DNA of 64,000 nt from Amyelois transitella. Its lineage: Eukaryota; Arthropoda; Insecta; Lepidoptera; Pyralidae. Both the position numbers and the translations under genes were made by a program. The stretch's first letter is position 1, and each line of letters starts with the position of its first letter. The notes beneath the pieces are model-generated. The model saw nothing but the letters and a program-made list of their open reading frames with translations, did no database searches and was not told the DNA's origin. Positions 48,857 to 61,282 of this stretch are shown in pieces. The stretch lies in assembly GCF_032362555.1 (NCBI RefSeq), contig NC_083515.1:5367001-5431000 (forward strand). The letters are read 5' to 3'.

Positions 48857-49167
48857 TAGAAGCTAAAATTCTTACCTACTGGTTGTGCAGCTGGTGAAAT
48901 TGTTTTTATACCACGCATTCCCCTCATTCCCAACAACTTTCCATTTCAATTTAAGCGTGTTCAGTTTCCAGTGGCTATATGTTTCGCGATGACAATTAAC
49001 AAATTGCAAGGTCATACGCTTGGAGCAGCTGAAATCGACCTCAGGACGAATTGCTTCTCACACGGACAGCTCTACGTCGCTTTCCGCGGGTCACCAGCTG
49101 TGACAGTTTTTTTGTGATGTCTCCAATGGGCAAGACAGCAAATGTTGTATACAAAGAGATACTTTAA
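48857..49167 (+). pseudogene. Helitron PIF1-like helicase, C-terminal remnant
   Basis: Translation gives GEIVFIPRIPLIP, then FPFQFKRVQFPVAICFAMTI, NKLQGHTLGAAEIDLRTNC and FSHGQLYVAFRGSPAV, with a final VYKEIL and stop. These are the last helicase motifs of PIF1-type Helitron proteins. Two frame changes, one near 48880 and one near 49105, break the reading, and Arg-Val-Ser in the last motif is altered (AFRGSP). Only about 100 residues of an original 1,400 or more remain. Confidence 0.75.
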
Positions 49168-49374
49168 CTTTCCATTATTATAATTTCCTTTTTTTGTCTT
49201 TAGAATTTATTTGTGTTTTAACAGCTGCGGCCCCGGGACTTCTATTCCAGGCATTATTCTTCCCGTGTACGTAAGTTTCATCAAAATCCATCCAGTAGAA
49301 TTTTCGTGATTGAATAGCATCCTCAAACACGCACTCACGTAGGTACATCAATTTTTTTGCATAATCTATACTAA

Positions 49375-49513
49375 TCTATACTAATATTATAAAGCTGAAG
49401 AATTTGTTTGTTTGTTTGAACGCGAAAAAAACGGGGAAAATTATTTCTCCTTGAGGGCTTCAATGATACACAAAATATCTATTCCACGCGGACGAAGTCG
49501 CGGGCACAGCTAG
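49375..49513 (+). mobile_element. Short non-autonomous Helitron, 139 bp
   Basis: It starts TCTATACTAATATTATAAAG and ends CTAG, inserted between A (49374) and T (49514), the rule for Helitrons. Just before CTAG the stretch CGCGGACGAAGTCGCGGG can fold into a small GC hairpin. Both ends match the usual moth Helitron ends. It carries no coding sequence. Confidence 0.8.
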
Positions 49514-49514
49514 T

Positions 49515-52370
49515 CTTAAATAGTTGATGAAAGAATTTAGTGTTAGCTTTTATCAATGCATTAATTTATGAATATGACATTGTGTTATCGTACATAGCAA
49601 TTAAGATAAGCATATTAGTTACTTAGATGTATTAGTTTAGTTTTTAAAACCAAATGTAGAGTTTGTGTACACAATATCTTCTCTTCACAATTCACTCGCA
49701 TATTACTATGGCACAATCAATTAGATTATACTCTCTTTCACAAGCACAATCACCCAATTTCGCTAGAAGCAGGAGACGTAGTTTTAAATCAAAGATGCTA
49801 TAATACTTTCTCGTAGTTCTCCCTTCCCAGCGTATGAATATACACCAAAACCTCTTCTAGACTTACTTTAAGCTTCAAATATCTCTGTTGAAATTAATAA
49901 GATTTAAGAGCTTGCTTAATCAAACTTTGAAATACTGCGTGAATCACGCTCATCTAAAGTGTAACAAATACCGTTTTTTCGATTTAGATAGATGTTAATA
50001 AGTTTTATGAAAGTGTTAATTAGGAACTGTGCAAGAAATTATCACCAAGAGAATCGTTCTGTATCAGCTACTCTCAAGGCTTTAATCATACTCAGTTGAC
50101 TCATGCTTTAGGTCATAGACCTGCTGGCAAGTAAAGTGCAAGGGGAATATTCAAAGTTACCGAGAGCCCTAAATAAATAAACTTATTGTCCAAGTCATAT
50201 TGTCTTTACTCAAGTATTCAAAACGATTTGTGATTCCCGGTAGTAGAGCTTGATCCTGATCCTACATAGAGGTGAGAATTTAGGCTGAATTCTAATGCCA
50301 AGATGTACTTAAACCGTCAAGAATGGAGGTACAATTGAATTTGTACCATTTGATCTAATTAGATAATTAAGAGTTTAATCACAAAAGCTAAGGAACCCTA
50401 GCAGAAAATAGTAGTCCGTTTCTAAAACATACATGTCTAGAAAGTATGGGAAATCAGGTCCATTGGCTAGCGGACAATGTAAGGCATGTCAGCTATGGTG
50501 AGTACTGCTGCAGTGTCGCACGTAGCGGAGCCTTACATGGAAAAACCAGAAGCTCTTACGCACCTACGTAGGCATCAATATCTTCCATTCCATAATAACT
50601 TGATTATGGAAAGCGCAAATATTAAGATTTTGTAACACTTATTACGTTTTTTTTTGAGTCATCGGGATATGATAAATTATTAAAAAGTTTATAAAAGGGT
50701 TTCTAACCTTCCGAAATTAAACACGATATGAATTTTCACCCATTGGTCTTATCGCTAACCGCACTTTTAACACCACTGAAGACTCTACGAGTAAGATTTT
50801 ATTGGGATTTGATATTTATTTTGCTTTTTATTGGTCTCGCAGTAAGATCAACCATATGCATATCATAGAGCAGGAATTCCGTACCGGTTGTGTTGTTACA
50901 CGTGCTTCCGCCGGGCCGCCTCGGGTTTCCAAAGAAATCCTTTTGATTGCTATCAACAATCATGCAATAATAAACTTTTTGCCAGAATCGCGTTTTGATT
51001 TAAGAGGAATTAAAAAACTGTTTTTGAAAATAAAATACGTACCTAAATACCTACCTACATTAAAATGAAAGTATGATCACTCTTAAAATTAGCTTAAAAA
51101 GGCACATCTTATAATTGTAATATAAATATGCAATACGCAGAACGCAAAGTGTTCCACGTTGAAATTAATTTCGGTAAATTTTCAGTAAATTAGTAATACA
51201 GGTATAAACTTTTAAGAACAAAATGACGAAGGTGTTTCTTTTAAATTTCTGCTGCCCACGACAACGCATATTTTTAGGCCACTGCGTCTATTAAAATATT
51301 CTTATAATAACGCTGTCGTCTGGCATAACATCCGTCAATCTGTCTTCAACTTCATCAGTTCCGGGTTCGATTCCCGTTTAAAAAATTATACTTTTTTCTT
51401 GTAGAACTAAACAAAATTTTAACGAAATATTGAACACGAAGGTACCGATGTAATGATTTTTAGGTATTTTACTAAATAATGGCAAGTAATTGCTACTTTA
51501 AGTAGGTTTTTTTTGAACTTATTGCTATTAACGGTGCGAATAAGGTGACCTTAGTGAATAGAGTCACTGTTACAAGTGCGTTCTAACACGTTTTATATTG
51601 GTATATTGCATATTGTGTATGACATCATTCGCTTCTCAGATGCCTTTGGTATAGTTAAATCAGTTATTTTCGCTTAAGAATGCAATGTATAAAATTGGTC
51701 TAAATTTTATGCCTAGGTTTGGTATCTTAAGAGTAGGTGTCATATATTTTAGTAGGTAAGTATATTAAAAATTGCTATATAAATTACGTTAAATACCTTG
51801 AAATTTATAAATATTTACTTAAAAAAACCTAATAATAATTACGTATATTAAAAAAAATGTATCTACATATGTATTTTAGTATTTACTGCCCAACTATAAT
51901 GTTTGAATTTAATCAATTCACAATCCCAAACCTACAAAAGAAAATGTTAAAACAGTAAATTAAACATCTGCTTGGTAGTCACTACTACATTTTATACATA
52001 TGGAATTATGTATAATAAAAAATTCTACGATAAACATAACACGGAGTCGAGTTATAGGTACTGAAATCTTAAAAATAACCCACGACTCACACCGCTCAAG
52101 GTAAGGACGCAACCCAAATATATAATTCTGTAATAAAATCAAGGTTCAATCGGGAATTTAAAACATTAAGTATCATTGCTTACTTAAAAATAAACATGAA
52201 GTAATAAAACCTTATTTTTTTATTCTTACTTAATTTAAACAATAACAAAAAGTTTTACCTTGACCGTTTGTCTTGTTTATAATACAATATTCACTGGTTC
52301 TCACTCAAATTTTCAACTTTCAACTATTTTTGCACCACAAAAAAAATTCAAACGAATTTATTACAAACTG
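49515..52370. other. Spacer, no gene seen
   Basis: No coding exon was recognised. A perfect B-box-like GGTTCGATTCC lies at about 51364, but no tRNA cloverleaf or A box goes with it. Confidence 0.5.
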
Positions 52371-52374
52371 AATA

Positions 52375-52560
52375 AGTTTCCCACTTCGTAGAGGATCACG
52401 ACGGAGGGAAAATTCGTGAAAAACAAGTGCGGCAGCGCGGCGCAGTCGGCCGTTCGGTATAATTCTTATGAGAGTCTGAACGCCTAGTACACGTTCACTG
52501 TTCGGTATCATCAAACCGCTGACGCACTGTACGATGACAACATTCGTTCCACCACCGAAA
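52375..52560. promoter_or_regulatory. CpG-rich block, possible promoter of the 53104 gene
   Basis: A GC- and CpG-rich patch in AT-rich DNA about 0.6 kb before the start of the membrane-tail gene. No TATA box is clear. A minus-strand frame of 64 codons crosses it without a recognisable domain. Confidence 0.3.
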
Positions 52561-53103
52561 TATCAGGATTGAAACAAACGATGGTGATATTAATTACAAA
52601 TTCTAGTTAGATCAGATTGAACTCAATAGATGTGCATTAATAATAGTTATTTTGTAACTGGTAGATCTATACTTATTTAACTCTTGTGAAAATCATCTCA
52701 ATACGAGAAAATCTTCAAAGCTGTGTTGACTCAGACGTGGCTGTGGAAAGCTAGATTAAGTAAATAACTTAAACTAATTTTACATTCATATAATTATATT
52801 AAACATACCTACTACCTGGTTGTAGAGTAAAAACAAAGATTTAAGTTACATATCTAGTGTTGGTTCTTGAAAATGTGCAACAATTTATTGAATTTAGGAA
52901 TGTAGGTAGGTAATTCTTTTTAGAGTAAAATACAAACCAAAAAAGTAAAATGTCATATTCTATTTGTCATTAATGCAATATTTCAAAATGGCATAGTAAC
53001 TAAAACTACCAATCCTAGAAAATTTGATATAAAAATAACTTCTTAAAATTTAGCTGTAATAAAAACAATGACAAAATCAGTCACATTAATAATTTAGTGC
53101 AAA

Positions 53104-56100
53104 ATGTTTGTGAACATATTATCCTACTTTGGTATGAGCTTGCAGTCTGAAGTGTGCCTGTGGACTCTGCTGGGCCTTGTGCGGACGATCTTCGACGCTA
53201 CACTCTTCAAAGTGAACGCCAATCTAAAACAGGTGCCCATCTTAGTGATGAAACAGTCGTAATATTCTTTATGTGCATTTAAACATTATACCTCAGAGGT
53301 TGTAAACAAAACGTGAGGGAATGTAGGTTCATACATACATATAATCACGTCTATATCCCTTGCGGGGTAGACAGAGCCAACAGTCTTGAAAAGTATGTTG
53401 AAACGTTGATATCTATGTAAATGAAAATGTAGATTCATTTTGAAAAATAACTGCGTCTGGGTGAAACTCTTCGATACATTTGTAACTTAGATAATTGTTT
53501 CTACAACCCATTTACAACCCAAAGTGATTTTTCTTATATACTCTATTACCGGAAGTTTCGTACCACTTCGCACTTAATTAAACTTGTTCCATACCTCAGG
53601 AAAGGCTTTAGAGGTATATTGTTTAAATGAGCATGATCTATGTTTCTAGGTAAAAAAAAATTACCAGATATATGGCGTCGATTTGGTGAAGTGGTAAATC
53701 CTACTTAAAAATGTAAAACATAAGATTCAAATCCTAGCCCGGCAATATATCAATGACTCTTTTATAAGTAACGTATTAACATCAAATTGATTGCTAACCG
53801 ATGCTTTTACGGTAAGGCGTAAACATTAATCTAAGTATACATTCAACTAGATATGGAACCATATTATTCCCTGTAAATGTTACGGAGATGCATGGTAACG
53901 TGGTCCCGGAGTCACTTCGTGTAAAAATCTGACGCCTATTCCAGGATGATAACAGGCGAATCCCTTCAGAGAAGTAAGGATTAAGCCGCTTCTTCAATGG
54001 CGTCATCCTTTGAATATAAATAAAATGTTTGTGTGTGAGCAGGTATGGCAGATGACGATGCCGCCAGAGCTGTCGCTGCCGCTGCAGCGCGTGCTCCGCA
54101 CCGTCATATCCGGCGTCATGCTCGTCCAGTGCTTCACAGTCTATGTCTATCTGGCTTCATACATAGTCTTGCTTTATCCTGTATTCTTGGTATGTTGATC
54201 TATTGCAATTTCTTTAGAGTACCTAACGAAAAAATTAAAACTGTTAATCAAAATAAGCAATGCTTCCATTAATTTATTCATTGGGGGCTAGCTCAGTCTG
54301 TATGATTTGTCCCGTATATTTTATACCGTATACGTTATATATTTATTTGAGAAGTGAAGCTTCGACGACAGATTTTAAATTTTGATAAAATTCAAGACAT
54401 ACACGTATCTTGTTCTTCTTGCTAGAAATTTAAGCCTAGACCATGTGTACGCAACAAACACGAACCTGTTTTCCGGTATATCCAGTTTGTCTAATATTTG
54501 CTTGTTCAATTGATATTGACTCTTTTATGCATGAGTGGGCTTCGGTGGGTTAATAATCTTACGGGATAGGTCTACTTTTAAGAGCCATTTCACATTTCTA
54601 CAGTGCCGCCATCTTTGAAATATTAAACTACTAGATAATATTACAAGGAATTTATTGAGCTATTAAATTGGGTTGATTATGTAATTTTCAAATTACTAAG
54701 CGATCATTGCTATAAGTGGCCACTTTTAACAATAATTGCTTATTAACATAAAAACAAAACATGTAATTTAATTATACTAGCCAAATATATTGCTTGTAAT
54801 ATTATCTCGTAATTGAATGTAGAGCATTTATAATTTTCGTCTTTGTTCTAAATAAAATTATTTATTTCAAATGAGGGCAGCACTGGGTCATTGAAAAATC
54901 TTAACGGCATCGGTCATACACGACTTAGATTTAGTTTCAATCTGCATTGAATTATGTTTATTAAAATTTTCACTACATAGGTTATTGTACTTTTGAATGA
55001 TTTCTAGTCTCTATCTTACTCATAGGAAGAACGACCAACGTTGGTGTTACCTTGGCTGCTATTAGCTGCCATAAGAAAACTTTTATGCGAACTGACAAGC
55101 CTGGCACTTGGTCTTGGAACATGTGTAGTTCTAGGAGCCGCCAGGCCTCCTTGCATAAAATTCGTCATTCTTAAGGCTATATCGATTATGCCGGCTTTTT
55201 ATATGTGGATGCTTATCTACAGGTAAAACTATTTCATTTAATTCTCTATAAAATAAAATTTACAATAAAAACTTAATTGGGTCTATTTTCGACAGCTACT
55301 ACGATTCCCTGAAAGTATCTTCTGTATTCAAAAATTTTTCAATATCACATACAGATGACAATGATTACGGACTTGAACTTGCAATTCGCAGGCGACGAAC
55401 TAAGTCTTTGCTTGGAGAAGATCAACTACGGAAGCTAGTTATTCCGTTGTTAGTATTAATATAATTTCAGCTGCATTCTCTTTGTCCATTGTATTTATTA
55501 ATTAGTCATTTGTGCCCGCTCATATGAGTTGAATTCTGTTATGAAATTTCAATAAAATTAAGCTTTGTAGCTTGTGATATCTACCGATTTCTTGGTTGTT
55601 TATTAATCGACGTAGATACTCGTAATTCAAGATTTATATAAAAACTTTGGTTTATGACTTCTGACTTTATATCTGTAGAAAATATGGTATTAAATAAAAA
55701 ATACGGGTATTAAATTTTACATATATGCGTTGGTTGGTGTGTTATAAAATTTGAATGTTTTTTTATTACATTTCAGTAACAATGAATCTCTAGACAAAGA
55801 AACACATCGCCCTAAGATAAATTTCCAGATACATGACAGTTCTGGAGATCCATCCGTATCAGGCATAGAAAATGTAAAAGGTGATTATGACAACACAATG
55901 CATTTATCCACAATTTCTCACCGTAATATATCAGATATAGGCTGTTATGAAGACTGGTTTGGAAGCGAGGTGAGAATTCCTCGAGATACCGATCGAATCT
56001 TAGAACAGTTTGGGGTAATGATGCTAAGAATAGGCGCCTACTTAAACAAATGCTCAACGGATAACGTACCGATATTCCCAGATTCGCAATCTTTTCTTAT

Positions 56101-56704
56101 ATCATCTAAACGAGACGACATTGACTGTACAACGTTACCCCCTGAAGAAGAAACTCCGATCTCAGTTGGAAACAGTAAAGTTAATACTTCTTCATACATT
56201 CATGAATATCCTCAAATTTTCAACAAAAGACATTCAGAAGTACGTCTTCGTCTTCGATCTGACGATAAAATTAATACAGTCCAAAGGTCCTATCAAGATG
56301 ATAAAGACGACAAGACTCTTAAATGTAATTTTTCAGCTGATGATAATATATCAGTACAAAGTAAAAATATCGCGAGTACATCTGAAAAATTGAGATCTAA
56401 TAGCAAAGGATCCATTATTTCACAAAAGAAAGCAAAACAAGATAAGTTTAAAAAAATACAAGAAAATGTCAAAAGTGAGCCTATAATTGAAAATTCGGAA
56501 ATGTCGATAAGCCACGATAAGAAAATAGTCCATGATGGCTTACAATCTACCTTAAGTAATAACCAGCTGCTTTCAAATACTCGATCTTCAGAGGAAGATA
56601 AAAACGATTCGAAAGCAGACCATTCATCTCAGACATCAGTAGATTCCACAAGAAAAGCCACGTCAAGTAAAATGAATATACAAGACAGCATTTATAAAAT
56701 TTAA
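53104..56704 (+). CDS. Unrecognised membrane protein with long hydrophilic tail, 517 aa
   Basis: Not recognised. Coding exons are 53104-53232, 54043-54189, 55026-55222, 55296-55448 and 55777-56704. All are GT-AG and in frame, 518 codons with stop. The first 160 residues are hydrophobic, with likely membrane segments at about 20-38, 64-92, 97-130 and 138-158, so the plan is about four TMs. From residue 160 to 517 the protein is hydrophilic, rich in Ser, Lys, Asp and Asn with almost no hydrophobic core. Only one compact patch stands out (IGCYEDWFG and IPRDTDRILEQFGVMMLR, about 245-280). The tail probably lies in the cytosol and is disordered. The start codon has a favourable AAAATG. The first donor (CAG|GTGCCC) is weak, so the exon 1 to 2 join is the least certain. 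A SINE fragment and a tRNA-derived SINE lie in intron 1. Confidence 0.6.
53331..53393 (-). mobile_element. SINE copy f, 3' end only
   Basis: The tail CATACATACATA, then ATCACGTCTATATCCCTTGC, GGGGTAGACAGAGCC and CAGTCTTGAAAAG: the last 63 bases of the family, cleanly 5'-truncated, in reverse orientation within intron 1 of the membrane-tail gene. Confidence 0.8.
53672..53990 (+). mobile_element. tRNA-derived SINE, longest copy
   Basis: A tRNA-like head carries an A-box-like TGGTGAAGTGG (53684-53694) and a B-box-like GATTCAAATCC (53724-53734), followed by CCCGGC. The body continues with GCTAACCGATGCTTTTACGG, 'gtggtcccggagtcacttcg' and 'tgtaaaaatctgacgcctat'. The same body blocks recur, mostly in reverse orientation, near 1600, 10430, 12250, 25400 and 37900. 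The boxes show a pol III origin; the copy is too decayed to be a working tRNA. Confidence 0.6.
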
Positions 56705-56767
56705 TCAGGCTCATTTTGATACAAAAAAAAACATTTTTTCATTACATACATACTTAAATTACATTTA
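56705..56767. other. 63-base tail-to-tail gap
   Basis: Separates the stop codon of the plus-strand membrane-tail gene from that of the minus-strand yellow gene. No plus-strand AATAAA lies in it, so the plus transcript must use a variant signal or run into the yellow gene. On the minus strand AATAAA (complement of 56764-56769) overlaps the yellow stop codon. Confidence 0.7.
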
Positions 56768-58976
56768 TTATACAGGGATTGTAGGTTGGCAAATCGTGTC
56801 TTGTACTGATGATGTAGGATCTAAATATATTACTCTATAATTATATTCCTCAGGGTTAATTAAATTAAATTGATACATTGGCAAACGATTAGTTATGATC
56901 CAAAGCCTTTGAGGAACTTCATGGTCTGCTCGAAGGTCGTTAGGGAATATAAGTGTTTTATTATTTCTCGCTACAACACCCAAGTTGTCATTTTGATAAG
57001 GTTTACGAGTGTCCCAACATCCGATACTGTCCTGTGAAATGAGGTTAAAGAACATAACACCGTTGCGGTCTACGACTGCGGCCGAGACTTGGCCGTCGGC
57101 GCCGCGGCTCTCGCCGAGCAGTTTGAACTCCCCCACCGCGTCGCTGACTCGTGACGGGTCTCGTATCACAGATGTGCTCACTACAAACTCGAGGGAACTA
57201 GACATTGAGTGGTAATATAAAGGTCTGTCACCAGATTGAAATTTTCCCAATGACATTCCAAATAGACCATCCGACCATTGATAGTTCAGGCCATGAAGTG
57301 TATAATTTGATAACAACGGTTCCGGATAGAAACTATAATGGCTGAATCTCCAGAAAGATTCATCTTCTTCTCTGAATACAATAAGTCCAAAACGCCAGGC
57401 ATCAGCTATGTAGACATGAAGATCTCTGCAACGTGCATCTCGTGAATCAACAATGATATTTGTAATCAAAGAGTTCTGCAGTACATATTCATCTGGTATA
57501 GGATATTTTCCAATGACATTATCTGTTTCTAAGTCGATGGCGAACAAAGTTGGCGGACAAAGTCGTCGCGGAGTTTCGAAAGCTTCCACCTGTCCAGAAT
57601 CAAGCACCCACATAATACCACAGTGATCTACAGCCATTCGGAACACGGATGTAAATCCCGTACAGTTTTCTGTTGATGAAAAGAAACGCATAAATAATAA
57701 CTATCTAATTTATTGAAGAACTTGCTCTACCTATCGTTAGTACCTAAAAAGAAATAGATTTTTTTAATAATTCATAAACCTTGCCCAACCATTTACTATA
57801 ATTTGAACATTTTGTAGCTCATTTTCAAGATGTATAATTTTTTTAATTTAAATTACATATATATGTAAGTATAGATACATACATATAATCACGTCTATAT
57901 CCCTTGCGGGGTAGACAGAGCCAACAGTCTTGAAAATACTGATAGGCCACATTCAGCTGTTTGGCATACCTACTGATAGAATTGAGATTCATATAAAGTG
58001 ACAGGTTGCTAGCCTGTCGCTTAAGTGAAGAATCCCAAGTTTATAACCATCCTTTAGTCGCCTTTTACGATATTCATGGGAAAGAGATGAAGTGGTCCTA
58101 TTCTTGTTTCTATTGGTGCCGGGAACTACACGACATGTAATTCATAATTCCGAAGACATACAATAATAATAATGATTTAGTAAACTTTACATTTAACATT
58201 TAGTTTAGCTATTAAAATCTATTCAAAAATTGACAAAGGACAACGTCAAAAACAAAATAAACGGATGGACAGGGTATAATTATCATGGCACGATTGTCCT
58301 CTGTTATTATTGGAAAATGAAATATTTGAAAATGAAATTGTTCTTAATACTCTTGGATTAACTTACCAGCATTATGCCAGTCCCACGAAGGATAGGGCTC
58401 CAGCAGCGGAGACTCCTCCTCGCCATGTATGGGCAGCGCTGATAGAGTAGCTGGCACACCTTTCTTCCACCGTGGGGTGCTTATGAATATTCTGTCTTTC
58501 CACCTCTCTACGCCCAATGTAATAACATTGAGCTGAATGAATTCCCTAAAATTTTATTAAAACAGTGTAATCAAACAGCAAAATTTGTATCTTAAGCGAA
58601 GTAAAATTAAGCTCAAGAGTTCAAATATTTTTGTATGGATTCCATATACCTAATAAGAAACCGTTCAGTAAAATATCATGCTCATTATTGAGTGGTAGTA
58701 GTATGTAGGTACTAATCCGAATATTTGATATAATTTTATTGCTCGTGCTGGTTTTGATATAAGGCTGAAAAGAGAGCAATTAAATGGATTCGTGTTGTTA
58801 ATATAAATATCGTATAATTACTCGAAATTAATAGCATCCTGGCGTTCGTCTTCGCTGGGGTACGCGAAGTCGATTTGTTTCCACCGATACAGAGTGCCTA
58901 AAGCTTTATTCTTGGCAAATACTTCTAGTTGATTTATCGTTGCTGCTATCACAACCACAAACAGGCACTTCAACAT
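56768..58976 (-). CDS. Yellow/MRJP family secreted protein, copy 1, 414 aa
   Basis: A member of the insect yellow (major royal jelly protein) family: secreted beta-propeller proteins, several of which act in cuticle melanisation. Minus-strand coding exons are 58822-58976, 58368-58555 and 56768-57669 (155, 188 and 902 nt). A signal peptide, MLKCLFVVVIAATINQLEVF, precedes LYRWKQIDFAYPSEDERQ. Family marks follow: RIFISTPRWKKGVPATLSAL, MWVLDSGQ, CPPTLFAIDL, NIIVDSRD, YIADAWRFGLIVF, GVMFFNLISQDSIGCWDT and LWIITNRLPM. N-glycosylation sites include NCT, NYT and NKT. I chose ATG 58974-58976, which follows an acceptor by six bases and begins the signal peptide. Which yellow subfamily is left open. Poly(A) signal and stop overlap. 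Confidence 0.87.
57875..58135 (-). mobile_element. SINE copy g, in intron 2 of yellow copy 1
   Basis: About 260 bases, near full length, with a CATACATA tail on the low side and GTCGTGTAGTTCCCGGCACC at the 5' side. Slightly diverged (one small insertion near 57966). Confidence 0.85.
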
Positions 58977-58982
58977 CTTTAC

Positions 58983-61282
58983 CTGAAATGTTTTATTTAG
59001 ATTTACTTCATCTAACATCATACTCGTTAACAATAACTGATTTTAAATACTATTTTTAAATACTACAGGTAGGTACTAAACGTGCACGTTACATACCTTT
59101 ATTTTACTCGTTAATTTTTTGCAATATAGAAAACTATCAAATAGTAAAATATTTAGGAAACATGCATTTTGTTGTCATATCGAATGCTTTGGTATAAATT
59201 GTTTACCTGCTTTATTACATGAATATAATCGTAAATCATTAGTACACAAGTATAGTGAAGTATAAGTTAAGGATATCATAAAATCTTGCCAATTCTTTCC
59301 TCAACAGATCTTTGCGACAAAAAAGGTACAAAAGTAAACAAGAAATAAAATTCGATATGTTACTCGAAAGGAGATTACTTAAGACATGTAGATTAATTTT
59401 TGAAACACAAACACGACCAGTCATTGAGCTAATTAATGAAGTTCGGTGATCTTAGAGGTCGCCTACTAACCAGTTGGTGAATGTCTTAAACCCACAGAGT
59501 CACGCCAAAGTAGACGAGCTCACCAACATAACACCAATCGATTATTATGCAAACGGTAACGGAAAATTAGGTTACACAACAAATCTAGATTTATTCTGAA
59601 TCCTAATGAGGTGACAAGTATACTTTTTGAATTACTATTGGTAGGTTCGGAAAGCAATAGTTTGTACTTAAATGAAAATATTGACTCGAGTTATCTCTTA
59701 AAGGTCTTGCCTTTTTTGTGTAGTTCGTACATTGGTACCTTAGAAAATGAAACTATTAAATTAAAAAACTACTTTATTTTATAGTTGATTGCACTTAACA
59801 GAATATAGAAGAGGAGAAATGCCATTGAGCAATTTCTACCAGTCGTGGAGGATACGGGAGTTACAAATTTTCAATACAATAGTAGCTAACAAGAGAAAAG
59901 ACTTAAGTATTTGATTTTCCAAAAAACGAAGCATCTACAGTATAACTTTCTCTTTGATTTTTACCCAGATATATTTAAGGGTGATATAAACGACTAATTA
60001 CATAATTAAGTACCTACTTACCTGTAAGTATATACCTAATCCTCAAGGCAGTCGGGAAAGGTTTTAAATGAAGATTGTTTACACAAGTTTTTACACTTTT
60101 TAATCGTAAAAAAACTAGTTATTGTAATAATCAACTAAAACTAACCATAGATTATACTTACCTCTATAGATTATGTATCAACAATATTACGAACCTCACA
60201 GAAGTAACACTTAATCACGTAAGAGAGCTCTGGCCCACGTTTGCCTCTGCTGTCGGCCACCACATTTATGCAGTTGTTCTTGAAAGCCCGCTGTTCTGGT
60301 ATTACATAAATAAATAACTCTAAACTAGTCAGTTATTCAATGATACATTTCGTACTTGGATAGTTCAAAACGAAAAACTAACGTGACACGAGTGGGACCG
60401 CCGTTAGGCGCCTAATATTGAGCAGGTTAGCAATATCTTAAAAGTCCGCATAATTCAAACGTTGCTTTTGTGCTTGAGATGGTGTGTCTCAATCTCAGGT
60501 CGTGAAGCACAAAAGTTTAGCAGTCCTATGAATATATGAATAATAGTGATTTATCATATATTTGTATGACACTTTATTATAAAGTGGTACGATAAAAAAA
60601 ATTTAGGCCCTGTTCTGGTATACTTTTTTCATAATAAACCTGATTAGATCTATATCTAATTATTTTAAAGCATTTTATGATTCTATAATCACAAAACGCT
60701 TTAAAATACTTACGACATATTTTACTCGCTCTCACCTGTGCTCTTTATAGGTACCTATAACGGGTCAGATTTCTTTGATTACGATAAAAAGTGTTATGTG
60801 CCTATACATTGTTGGCTAGCAAATCCGTGTTTGTGTAATTATTAAGTTAAGTAAAATCAAAGTTTAATTGGAAATGAATGCGACCGAAATAATGTCGAAA
60901 ATAAGAAAATTTATAATATATTTATATTTTTTAATTTCCGTTAAGTACTGAATTATCCAGTTTTAATTACTTAGATATGGGAAAGGGATCAGCAAAGAAT
61001 ACGAAACATGCTTAGAAAAGTTAATTTAATGAACATAAGTAAGTATAAAGTTAAACTTACTTTGTTAACTATCTTGCACGTTAGTGTTTTAGCAGAATAA
61101 TAATGACTAGGCGCATATCCAAATAGACATAAATTTGAATTTTTATACAGAGACTTTCTTAGGTACATAAATTATACAAAATATATTTGCAAAAATTTGC
61201 AATTAAAATTCCCAGTTACTTTTACTGGTAATAAATTTTGGAAGCTATATTTATCTTATAATAGGTAATGATAGAAACATCA
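58983..61282. other. Region between the two yellow genes
   Basis: Holds the leader and promoter of yellow copy 1 and the 3' UTR of copy 2. An acceptor at 58983 shows that copy 1 has at least one upstream non-coding exon, not located. No other coding exon was recognised. Confidence 0.5.

Larger units (their letters stand above)
47930..49374 (+). mobile_element. Degraded Helitron with helicase remnant
   Basis: It begins near 'atataataaaactgtaactg', a wording common at moth Helitron-type ends. It holds a TCTG microsatellite (48046-48091), 'cgaacggatttgaacgaaat', internal direct repeats and a helicase tail at 48857-49167. The 3' border is unclear because a small second Helitron follows at 49375. 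Helitrons move by rolling-circle replication with a Rep/helicase protein; no Rep domain remains here. Confidence 0.6.

Noticed and set aside
51360-51376. Perfect tRNA B-box (GGTTCGATTCC)
   Set aside because: No A box at the right distance and no acceptor-stem pairing; probably a SINE scrap or chance.
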